Source: Clostridiales bacterium (GTDB lineage: Bacteria; Bacillota; Clostridia; Lachnospirales; WQUN01). From it: a DNA stretch of 5,868 nt. Each line of letters begins with the position of its first letter. Position 1 is the stretch's first letter. This document shows, in pieces, positions 1 to 5,868 of this stretch. Below the pieces are notes generated by a model, which saw only the letters and a list, made by a program, of their open reading frames with translations, searched no databases and had not been told where the DNA came from. The stretch is taken from the NCBI GenBank assembly GCA_031254075.1, contig JAIRVD010000194.1:1-5868 (forward strand), written 5' to 3'. A program made the position numbers and the translations under genes.

Positions 1-1560
1 TTGGCTTGTTTTTATCGAATCTCGATGAGAGGAGATAATTTAAATGAAAACCGCATTATTCGAAGGATAGATTATAAATTAAGATTAAATAGTTTAACCA
101 ATGATACTACGTATGATGTGGAACAGTTTTTTTTGCAATTTTCCGGAGAAACCGTATTTTTTTCCGACATTGAGTATACAACGTCAAATGAAACGGATTT
201 TTTGGTTTTTGAAAATACCGATGGATGTTTTGCCTTTTCGCTTTTTAATTATGATAATTATATGACGTTTAATTCAAATGAAAGAATTGCACATTATCGG
301 GTTACGGCTTATATTCCGCGAGATAATGAATTTACGGTTGTACAGTATATAGATATTCCGTTAATGCTTATTGCAAGTGACAGCTTACGGTTGGTTCAAG
401 AAGATTATATTATTAAAACACAGGTATCCAATTCTCGAAATTTATCTGTTTACGTTTTTAACAGCGAAAGTATTTCTTTTGAACTTATGGAAAATGAAAT
501 ACCACATAACCCCATAGATTACGATATGCCGGGTTTGCTTTTAGGTTTGAGTGATTCACGGGGAAATATGAGGACATTATTTATCCGCAAAGAAGACGGC
601 GAAATAAGAGTTGACGAATATAGCAATCAAATAATCTTTTCACGTAATGATATGCTCTTTACTCTAAAGCATTACACTTTAGAAAAAGATTTTTACAGTG
701 ACGGTTCCGGAAATGAAACAGATTACCGGACAGGTGCTTTAAGCATTAAGAAACTTATGTATGCCCCGATAGGCGTTGATTTAACCGATATTTATGACAA
801 TATCTTTGATTTTTATACATGGGGTTATTACGATAATTTAGATATTCCTTTATATGTAGGAGAAGATTATATCTGTTATGTACAAAACAGTTTTCATACG
901 GGAGGCGGAAGTTGGCGGGTAAGCCCTTCTCGTATCCGTTTTGACAGGATAGACGACCTTTCTGATTTTGTATACGATGATGAAAGATGGGGTTTCGGAG
1001 GAATTGTTCCGAATTTTGATGAGAACTTGCTTTGCGATTTAATTTTTAATGATAGGGCAGATTATTTTTATCAATCAAACATTCATTCCTACGGCGACAG
1101 AATGAATCCTTATGTTGATTTCACCCAATTATCGCTTAAAAGAAATCATGGAAGATGGAGTCTTATGCTTCCGGTAATGGAAGAATACCATCATCCCGGT
1201 AACGGCAGTTATGGCAATTGGATTAATATTTTTGCGGTATTCAGCAACGATGTTCCGGATTTTTTAAATACAAATGAAGAGATTATAGAATTGGGCGGGT
1301 GGAGTAATTGGTTCGCGAAGGACTTTTTTAAATTTCCGGACAGCGATGCGGTTTTATTTCAGTACGACTATTTTATTGGTATTTACAGTCAATACAGTCA
1401 ATATTTTAATAATTGGGGGGAATCCGAAGATTATGATGCTTTTATTCCCGTTAACATTGACGAATTTATTGTTTCAATAAGCTTTTCGAATGCCGAAAAC
1501 CATGAAATATGGATAAATCAATTAAATGAATTAAATGAAATAACGATAAGCACAGAATAA
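1..1560 (+). CDS. Hypothetical protein, acidic and aromatic-rich, probably 5' partial
   Basis: I do not recognise this protein and assign no function. The frame is open from the first base to a TAA at 1558-1560, giving 519 codons. It is probably cut at its 5' end: TTG at 1 and ATG at 25 are in-frame starts, but neither has a clear Shine-Dalgarno sequence before it. The product is rich in Asp, Glu, Asn, Phe, Tyr and Trp, has only four cysteines (3, 76, 292, 345) and no internal membrane helix. Alternating hydrophobic and polar stretches suggest a mostly beta-strand fold. Two Gly/Trp-rich segments stand out: GGGSWRVSP (301-309), and a segment at 384-407 that begins GRWSLMLP and contains HHPGNGSYGNW. 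They could be related repeats, but the match is weak. The C-terminus has short duplications (SQYSQY, NQLNELNE). The DNA is more AT-rich than the genes that follow, and a terminator separates it from them, so it is a separate transcription unit, possibly lineage-specific. It is clearly coding; its role is unknown. Confidence 0.75.
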   Translation: MACFYRISMRGDNLNENRIIRRIDYKLRLNSLTNDTTYDVEQFFLQFSGETVFFSDIEYTTSNETDFLVFENTDGCFAFSLFNYDNYMTFNSNERIAHYRVTAYIPRDNEFTVVQYIDIPLMLIASDSLRLVQEDYIIKTQVSNSRNLSVYVFNSESISFELMENEIPHNPIDYDMPGLLLGLSDSRGNMRTLFIRKEDGEIRVDEYSNQIIFSRNDMLFTLKHYTLEKDFYSDGSGNETDYRTGALSIKKLMYAPIGVDLTDIYDNIFDFYTWGYYDNLDIPLYVGEDYICYVQNSFHTGGGSWRVSPSRIRFDRIDDLSDFVYDDERWGFGGIVPNFDENLLCDLIFNDRADYFYQSNIHSYGDRMNPYVDFTQLSLKRNHGRWSLMLPVMEEYHHPGNGSYGNWINIFAVFSNDVPDFLNTNEEIIELGGWSNWFAKDFFKFPDSDAVLFQYDYFIGIYSQYSQYFNNWGESEDYDAFIPVNIDEFIVSISFSNAENHEIWINQLNELNEITISTE

Positions 1561-1583
1561 TAATTGTTACGTTCTTACATTAT

Positions 1584-1631
1584 CCGCATGGAATTTTTGG
1601 CGATGTCAAAATTTCATGCGGGTTTTATTTT
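1584..1631 (+). terminator. Rho-independent terminator after the first gene
   Basis: The arms CCGCATGGAATTTT (1584-1597) and AAAATTTCATGCGG (1608-1621) pair over 14 positions, 13 Watson-Crick and one G-U, around the loop TGGCGATGTC. The stem is followed by TTTTATTTT (1623-1631). It starts 23 bases after the stop codon of the first gene. There is no matching A-rich tract on the left side, so it should act on + strand transcription only. It separates the unknown gene from the yqfC unit. Confidence 0.87.
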
Positions 1632-1664
1632 GTATGGGTTGCCTGTATAAAACACTGATTTCGC

Positions 1665-1692
1665 GAATATATATAAAGCGAATTCATATAGC
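1665..1692 (+). promoter_or_regulatory. Candidate sigma-E type promoter for yqfC-yqfD
   Basis: GAATATA (1665-1671) resembles the B. subtilis sigma-E -35 element (roughly KMATATT, 6 of 7). After a 13-base spacer, CATATAGC (1685-1692) partly matches the -10 element CATACAAT (5 of 8). A start near 1699 would leave a leader of about 20 bases before the yqfC ATG, enough for its ribosome binding site. It lies directly after the terminator and before a gene pair that is sigma-E controlled in B. subtilis. The region is AT-rich, so a chance match is possible. Confidence 0.4.
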
Positions 1693-1718
1693 TTATTTTG
1701 TAAACGGGGGCAGGCATA

Positions 1719-1982
1719 ATGCGAAATATAAAAGAAAAAGCGGCAGGATTTTTTTCATTGCCAAAGGAAGTAGCGTTAGACCTGCCTTTGGTAATGGCGA
1801 CGGGGCGCGGCGAGGTAAATATTGAAAATTACAAAAATTTATTGGAATTTTCGGATACGCGCATTCGGGTGCATACGAAAGAGGGAATGATGACGGTCGA
1901 AGGCGAGCAATTGCGATTACGGCAGGTTACGACTGAGAATGTTTTGGTATCGGGCATGATTTCGGGGATACTTTACACATAG
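1719..1982 (+). CDS. yqfC: Sporulation protein YqfC (YabP/YqfC family)
   Basis: YqfC is a small protein of the YabP/YqfC family, known from endospore formers and placed in the mother-cell sigma-E regulon in B. subtilis; its biochemical role is not established. The 87 codons here are close to the usual length of about 90. Family features are the LPKEVALDLP segment (14-23), the block IENYKNLLEFSD (35-46), which I recognise as the family core, a basic strand with RIRV (48-51), and a C-terminal strand with VLVSG (75-79). The protein appears all-beta, with no membrane segment or signal peptide. The ATG at 1719 is preceded by GGGGG (1706-1710) 8 bases upstream, and this start gives the normal family N-terminus. 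yqfD follows after 10 bases, the standard arrangement, so the two are surely co-transcribed. The identification rests on both sequence resemblance and gene order. Confidence 0.93.
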   Translation: MRNIKEKAAGFFSLPKEVALDLPLVMATGRGEVNIENYKNLLEFSDTRIRVHTKEGMMTVEGEQLRLRQVTTENVLVSGMISGILYT

Positions 1983-1992
1983 GGGTGCTGAC

Positions 1993-3201
1993 ATGATTCT
2001 TGGAATGTGGCAATTTACAAAGGGATATGTACGGCTGCGCGTGACAGGATATTCCGTTGAGCGATTTTTGAATATGGCGGCGTTTCGCGGCGTTTATCTT
2101 TGGGATATCGAACGAACCGACAAGGGCGTTGAGCTGAATGTAAGTATTCGCGGATTTAAAATGCTGAGAGGTTGCGCGCGAAAAACAAAATGCCGCACGA
2201 AGATTTTAGAAAAGAACGGAATTCCGTTTTTACTGCATCGTTACCGCAAGCGAAAATTTTTGATGAGCGGTGTTCTTTTTTTTGTGCTTGGATTAATATT
2301 TCTTTCATCGTTTATTTGGCATATTGAAGTTGAAGGCAATATCGACGTAACGCAAGACACGCTATTGGAATTTCTCGAAACCCAAGGGTTGCGAACAGGC
2401 GCGTTGAAATTTCGTTTAAGCGACAGGGAACTCGCAACGGCGATTTTAAATAATTTTCCCGAAATTTCATGGGCGGATGTTTACACTCGCGGCACGCGGA
2501 CAACAATTTTAATTGCGGAGGCTCTTCCGCCGCAGGAAATTTATGACAGACAAACGCCTGTTCACGTGGTTGCGGCGTCGGAGGGTCTGATTACGGGCAT
2601 CGTCACGGGCGCGGGTGCGCCGCTTGTTCGCGAAAACGATATCGTTCGCACAGGCGACGTTTTAGTCAGCGGAATTCTCGAACTCGAACCCGGCAACCCG
2701 GGCGCGCCTACCGTATATGTTCACGCGTATGCAGAAGTTTGGGCGCGGCGTTATCACACATTGGAATTTTCGATTCCGTTTACATATGATGAAAAAAATT
2801 TCACCGGACGAATTACAAACCGGCGTGCCGTTCGGCTTCTTTTCGCTAACGAACCGCGAATAAATTTGCCGGGCGGTAGAAATTCCTTTGAATCATATGA
2901 TAGAATAACCACGCATAAACAAATCGGCGCAAGCGGAGATTATCCGTTGCCGTTTGTAATCATCACGGAGCGGTATTACGAATTCACTCCGCAGCCGCGC
3001 ACTCGCACAATCGAAGAAGCTGCCGAACTCGCCGAGCGCATGATTACAAGCAGAATAATCCGCGAATTCGATTTCGCAATCGACATAATCGACCGCCAAG
3101 TAAATTTCCGCGAAACCCCCGACGCACTTCACGTAAGCGCGCTAATCACAACCCACGAACGAATCGACAGGCAAGTTCCGATAACCGTACCTAACCCATA
3201 G
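1993..3201 (+). CDS. yqfD: Sporulation protein YqfD
   Basis: This is a single-pass membrane protein of the YqfD family, made under sigma-E in the mother cell in B. subtilis; its molecular function is not settled. The 402 codons match the family length of about 400. In order there is a cytoplasmic basic N-terminal region (1-88, Arg/Lys-rich at 62-88), one hydrophobic helix (about 91-109), and a segment starting IEVEGN (111-116) that resembles a POTRA-type opening as in FtsQ-like proteins (my inference). A Gly-rich block at 195-230 reads GLITGIV, then GD and LVSG, a conserved pattern in this family that looks like a barrel-sandwich fold. The C-terminal region (about 235-402) would lie outside the membrane. 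The start at 1993 has AGGGGTG (1981-1987) 5 bases upstream, overlapping the yqfC stop codon. An in-frame ATG at 2005 has no better site. Confidence 0.93.
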   Translation: MILGMWQFTKGYVRLRVTGYSVERFLNMAAFRGVYLWDIERTDKGVELNVSIRGFKMLRGCARKTKCRTKILEKNGIPFLLHRYRKRKFLMSGVLFFVLGLIFLSSFIWHIEVEGNIDVTQDTLLEFLETQGLRTGALKFRLSDRELATAILNNFPEISWADVYTRGTRTTILIAEALPPQEIYDRQTPVHVVAASEGLITGIVTGAGAPLVRENDIVRTGDVLVSGILELEPGNPGAPTVYVHAYAEVWARRYHTLEFSIPFTYDEKNFTGRITNRRAVRLLFANEPRINLPGGRNSFESYDRITTHKQIGASGDYPLPFVIITERYYEFTPQPRTRTIEEAAELAERMITSRIIREFDFAIDIIDRQVNFRETPDALHVSALITTHERIDRQVPITVPNP

Positions 3202-3233
3202 GCGCGGGAAGCATTCGCTTCGCTCATTGCGCC
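3202..3233 (+). other. Imperfect hairpin in the yqfD-phoH gap
   Basis: GGCGC (3201-3205, whose first G is the last base of the yqfD stop) can pair with GCGCC (3229-3233). Inside it GAAGC (3208-3212) pairs with GCTTC (3217-3221) around a four-base loop. The two stems are separated by unpaired bases. No T-tract follows, so it is not an intrinsic terminator. It ends 2 bases before the phoH ribosome binding site and might affect message stability or translation. No function is shown by sequence alone. Confidence 0.4.
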
Positions 3234-3235
3234 AT

Positions 3236-3243
3236 AAAAGGAG
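3236..3243 (+). promoter_or_regulatory. Ribosome binding site that fixes the phoH TTG start
   Basis: AAAAGGAG lies 8 bases before the TTG at 3252, the ideal distance. It supports a TTG start rather than the first in-frame ATG, which is far inside the conserved N-terminal region. Confidence 0.82.
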
Positions 3244-3251
3244 TTGCTCTT

Positions 3252-4244
3252 TTGGAAATTCCATCCGCGTTAATTCACAATGTTTTCGGCAAGTTGGACG
3301 AGCATGTTAAAAAAATAGAAATGGCGTTTGCGGTGACGGTTGTTAACCGTGACAACGGCGTTCATATAATGCCGAACACGCCGACGTCGAATCCGCAGAA
3401 GGCGGAAAAGGTGTTGAAGCATTTGGTCGCGCTTGCGAAAAAGGGCGAGACGATTACCGAGCAGCAGGTGAATTATTCGATTGCGTCGCTTGAGGAAGAA
3501 CATTTGGTTCCGACAAGTCAGTTGGAACAAATCGAAAACCTTTCAGCGGATGTAATTTGCAACACAATCAGCGGAAAACCCGTTAAACCGAAAACCGTAG
3601 GGCAAAAAAAATATATCGACCAAATTCGGCAAAACACAATTGTTTTTTCCATCGGACCCGCGGGCACCGGCAAAACTTATCTCGCTATGGCAATGGCAAT
3701 CACGGCGTTCCGCGCGGGACAAGTTAACCGAATTATTCTTACGCGCCCCGCAATCGAAGCGGGCGAAAAACTCGGCTTTCTGCCGGGCGACTTGCAGCAG
3801 AAGGTTGACCCGTATCTTCGTCCGCTGTATGACGCGTTGCATGAGATAATGGGCGCGGAAACCTTCCAGCGCAATTTCGAACGAAATTTAATCGAAGTCG
3901 CGCCGCTTGCATACATGCGCGGTCGCACATTGGACAACTCCTACATCGTTTTAGACGAAGCGCAAAACACAACACCCGAGCAAATGAAAATGTTTCTCAC
4001 ACGCCTCGGGAAAGATTCGAAGGCGATAATCACGGGCGATATTACGCAAATCGACCTTCCCGAAGGAAAAAATTCAGGACTCGTTGAAGCCGTGAAAATT
4101 TTGGACAATATCGAAGGCATCGGTATTTCGCATTTAACAAATCGCGATGTTGTTCGTCACCCCCTTGTGCAAAAAATAATAAACGCATACGATAAGCAGA
4201 CTGCAAAAACAAAATATAAGCAGTTAAAAAGAGGTTCTAAATGA
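3252..4244 (+). CDS. phoH: PhoH family ATPase (PhoH/PhoL)
   Basis: This is a cytoplasmic P-loop NTPase of the PhoH/PhoL family, related to the helicase-like ATPase fold and linked to RNA metabolism through frequent pairing with the endoribonuclease YbeY. Its exact substrate is not known. The 330 residues match the usual length of about 320-350. The N-terminal part (about 1-90) corresponds to the KH-like region of the Firmicutes proteins. The ATPase domain (about 115-320) shows Walker A GPAGTGKT (135-142), the family motif TRPAIEAGEKLGFLPGD (164-180), Walker B YIVLDEAQ (231-238), GDITQIDLP (262-270) and the C-terminal signature NRDVVRHPLVQ (297-307). All key ATPase residues are intact. Translation starts at TTG with a strong Shine-Dalgarno sequence. 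The gene follows yqfD after 50 bases, and its TGA overlaps the pgpH ATG, so it is co-transcribed and translationally coupled with pgpH. Confidence 0.96.
   Translation: MEIPSALIHNVFGKLDEHVKKIEMAFAVTVVNRDNGVHIMPNTPTSNPQKAEKVLKHLVALAKKGETITEQQVNYSIASLEEEHLVPTSQLEQIENLSADVICNTISGKPVKPKTVGQKKYIDQIRQNTIVFSIGPAGTGKTYLAMAMAITAFRAGQVNRIILTRPAIEAGEKLGFLPGDLQQKVDPYLRPLYDALHEIMGAETFQRNFERNLIEVAPLAYMRGRTLDNSYIVLDEAQNTTPEQMKMFLTRLGKDSKAIITGDITQIDLPEGKNSGLVEAVKILDNIEGIGISHLTNRDVVRHPLVQKIINAYDKQTAKTKYKQLKRGSK
4226..4234 (+). promoter_or_regulatory. Ribosome binding site for pgpH inside the end of phoH
   Basis: AAAAAGAGG lies in the last codons of phoH, 6 bases before the ATG at 4241. Together with the ATGA overlap it supports this start and allows re-initiation by ribosomes finishing phoH. 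Confidence 0.7.
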
Positions 4245-5868
4245 GCAGGCATATGATAAATTCATTATTTATTTTTGCGGCGTTTATGATTACCTGCGTC
4301 GCGATTGCAACCGGCTCGTATTTTAACGCAGGGCTAATCGTTGAGATAAATGTTCCGTCGGAAATACGTGTCCGCGCACCGCGCGACATCGAGGATTTCG
4401 CCGGAACGGAGCGCAATCGCCAAGCGGCGTTGGTTCTTGCGGAGGGTCTGGACGAAGTTTTTACGATTGACCATAGCGAATGGATTACCGCTTCTAATAA
4501 TTTAAGTTTACGCCGCACAGAATTGGAAGGCATTCGCGAAGCGCATAAAACAGAGCTGGAGGAATTTGCGGAAGCATTTGCCGAATGGGAAGCGCAGATG
4601 CTGATTCACGAAGATGTAACCGAACGAATTTACTCGCAGTGGCAAACGGAATCAAACGCCGCGCGCGCGGAGGGTCTGCCGATTCCGCCGTCGCCGACGA
4701 TTCCTTTAGAGCCGGAACGCCCGATGTTTGAGGGCGCGGCTTTTTTTATTTTTGCTGACTTGCCGTTGCGTTTCAGCGAAGCGCAGCAGCATTTTATTAT
4801 TGAAATGGAGGACGAAAATTTCACACAAATGTGGACAGCCGTCGAATCCGCCGCGAATACGGTGCAGAACACGGAAATAATTCATTATACTGATTTAATG
4901 ACGGAACGTGCCGTTCGTGAGGCGTTGCGCCAATTTTCGCTTGACAGAACGAAGGATGAGCTTGCGGAATACATTGTTCTGTTTTCGCTTCGCCCGAACG
5001 CCGTTCCGAATGTTGAGCTGAACGAGCAGCGTTATCGCGACGCGGCTGGCAACTATGTAATTGCGTTGATTTACGAGGGCGAAATCTTAGTCGATGAGGG
5101 CGAAATCGTCACACAGGAAATATATGATATTTTGGCGCGCTTAGATATGCTCGCGCCGGAGTCGTTGTTTGACCATTTTTATTCATTGCTCGGGGTTTAC
5201 TTTTTAGTCGCGGTTTTATTTTTAGTCTGTCTGATGTTTTTAACGTTTTATAAAAAAAGTATTACCTGCAATTTCAAGGAAGCCATGCTTTTGTTTACTT
5301 TGTACACGCTTACGATTGTTTTGGTTTGGACGCTGAGGGATTTTTCATTTCCGTTTTTGCCGATTTTAATTTTCCCGATGCTTGTTTCAATTCTAATCGA
5401 ACGCCGCTGCGCAACCGCGCTTTCGGTTGCGCTGATGTTGATTTGCTTCTTCATTGTAGACGGAAATTTAACATTCCTGCTGTTCTATCTTGCGGCGGGA
5501 ATGCTTTTTTGTATGTTCTCCCGATATACAACCGACCGAAATAAATCCATCTGGATTGGGCTGCTGATTTCCGCGATAATGTTTGCTTTGTCGGTCTCGG
5601 TTAATTTTATTTTCGAACGAAACGAAATTGATATAAATTTACTGCTTATTACTTCCGGTTTTGCCGCAGCAAGCGGAATTCTCACCGTTTTTCTGTGCAT
5701 GGGAAGCTTGCCGCTTTGGGAAACCTTTTTCGGCGTTGTCACTCCGATTAAGCTTCTGGATTTAACGAATCCCACGAATTTATTGCTTCGCCGCCTTACA
5801 ATTGAAGCACCCGGCACTTATCATCATTCGCTCATCGTGGCAAATCTCGCGGAAACCGCCGCCTACGA
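4241..5868 (+). CDS. pgpH: Cyclic-di-AMP phosphodiesterase PgpH/YqfF, 7TM-HD family, 3' partial
   Basis: PgpH proteins hydrolyse the second messenger c-di-AMP to pApA with a cytoplasmic HD domain tethered to the membrane. I translated 542 complete codons without a stop; the window ends inside the gene, and about 170-180 residues should be missing. In order there is a first membrane helix (about 7-27), a large extracellular domain (about 28-312, the 7TMR-HDED type) and seven predicted membrane helices (about 314-336, 347-365, 371-386, 391-407, 410-427, 437-457, 467-489). A linker with LLRRLTIEAPGTYHHS (515-530) then begins the HD domain. The His pair at 528-529 includes the first expected metal ligand; the HD motif itself lies beyond the edge, so catalytic completeness cannot be judged. 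The extracellular domain contains a charged helix (91-119) with coiled-coil character and a proline-rich stretch (147-161). The start overlaps the phoH stop as ATGA. Confidence 0.93.
   Translation, partial: MSRHMINSLFIFAAFMITCVAIATGSYFNAGLIVEINVPSEIRVRAPRDIEDFAGTERNRQAALVLAEGLDEVFTIDHSEWITASNNLSLRRTELEGIREAHKTELEEFAEAFAEWEAQMLIHEDVTERIYSQWQTESNAARAEGLPIPPSPTIPLEPERPMFEGAAFFIFADLPLRFSEAQQHFIIEMEDENFTQMWTAVESAANTVQNTEIIHYTDLMTERAVREALRQFSLDRTKDELAEYIVLFSLRPNAVPNVELNEQRYRDAAGNYVIALIYEGEILVDEGEIVTQEIYDILARLDMLAPESLFDHFYSLLGVYFLVAVLFLVCLMFLTFYKKSITCNFKEAMLLFTLYTLTIVLVWTLRDFSFPFLPILIFPMLVSILIERRCATALSVALMLICFFIVDGNLTFLLFYLAAGMLFCMFSRYTTDRNKSIWIGLLISAIMFALSVSVNFIFERNEIDINLLLITSGFAAASGILTVFLCMGSLPLWETFFGVVTPIKLLDLTNPTNLLLRRLTIEAPGTYHHSLIVANLAETAAY

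Noticed and set aside
44..70. An ATG at 44 with a good upstream AGGAG, as a start for the first gene
   Set aside because: It is in a different frame from the long open frame and meets a TAG after eight codons. A leader peptide is conceivable but nothing else supports it.
1377..1405. Tandem repeat tract at the end of the first gene
   Set aside because: It is only a ninefold-base duplication (TACAGTCAA twice) inside the coding frame, too short to be called a repeat element.
1616..1825. A 69-codon + strand frame overlapping the start of yqfC
   Set aside because: It begins inside the terminator stem, has no ribosome site and overlaps the well-supported yqfC in another frame.
2312..3132. Two - strand frames opposite yqfD
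   Set aside because: Both lie fully inside a recognised gene, have no start signals and no family resemblance.
3202..3233. The yqfD-phoH hairpin as an intrinsic terminator
   Set aside because: The stem is broken and is followed by ATAAAAGGAG rather than a run of T.
3270..3975. Several + and - strand frames inside phoH
   Set aside because: They are arginine-rich shadows of the GC-rich phoH codons; the PhoH motifs prove the frame starting at 3252.
4237..5817. Four - strand frames at the right end, in a stretch without a complete + strand gene
   Set aside because: The + strand frame from 4241 is open to the window edge and translates to a typical PgpH/YqfF protein, so these are antisense shadows.

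Overview
The window looks like chromosome from an endospore-forming member of the Clostridia or Bacilli (Bacillota). The evidence is the consecutive run yqfC - yqfD - phoH - pgpH(yqfF), a conserved gene order of spore-forming Firmicutes. In those genomes it usually continues into ybeY, dgkA, cdd and era, which would lie beyond the right edge. I cannot narrow the species further. All supported genes are on the + strand, and I see no tRNA, rRNA, CRISPR array, insertion sequence or phage gene.

Layout. Positions 1-1560 are an open frame of at least 519 codons for a protein I do not recognise. It is rich in acidic and aromatic residues, its N-terminus is uncertain, and its DNA is visibly more AT-rich than the rest. 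A strong intrinsic terminator (1584-1631) closes this unit. A short spacer then carries a candidate sporulation sigma-E promoter (about 1665-1692) ahead of yqfC (1719-1982) and yqfD (1993-3201), which are 10 bases apart. After a 50-base gap with an imperfect hairpin and a strong ribosome binding site, phoH (3252-4244) begins at TTG. Its stop codon overlaps the ATG of pgpH (4241 onward) in an ATGA junction. pgpH runs off the right edge just as its catalytic HD domain begins.

How the genes fit together. YqfC and YqfD are small sporulation proteins assigned to the mother-cell sigma-E programme in Bacillus subtilis. PhoH is a cytoplasmic P-loop ATPase of the PhoH/PhoL family, often next to the rRNA-processing nuclease YbeY. 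PgpH is a membrane cyclic-di-AMP phosphodiesterase (7TM-HD family). The close spacing suggests one transcript from yqfC onward, possibly with extra promoters, in which a sporulation pair is joined to a housekeeping RNA and second-messenger module.

The right four-fifths is ordinary conserved chromosome. The only part without an explanation is the first gene. I found no convincing sign of a new multi-gene system.
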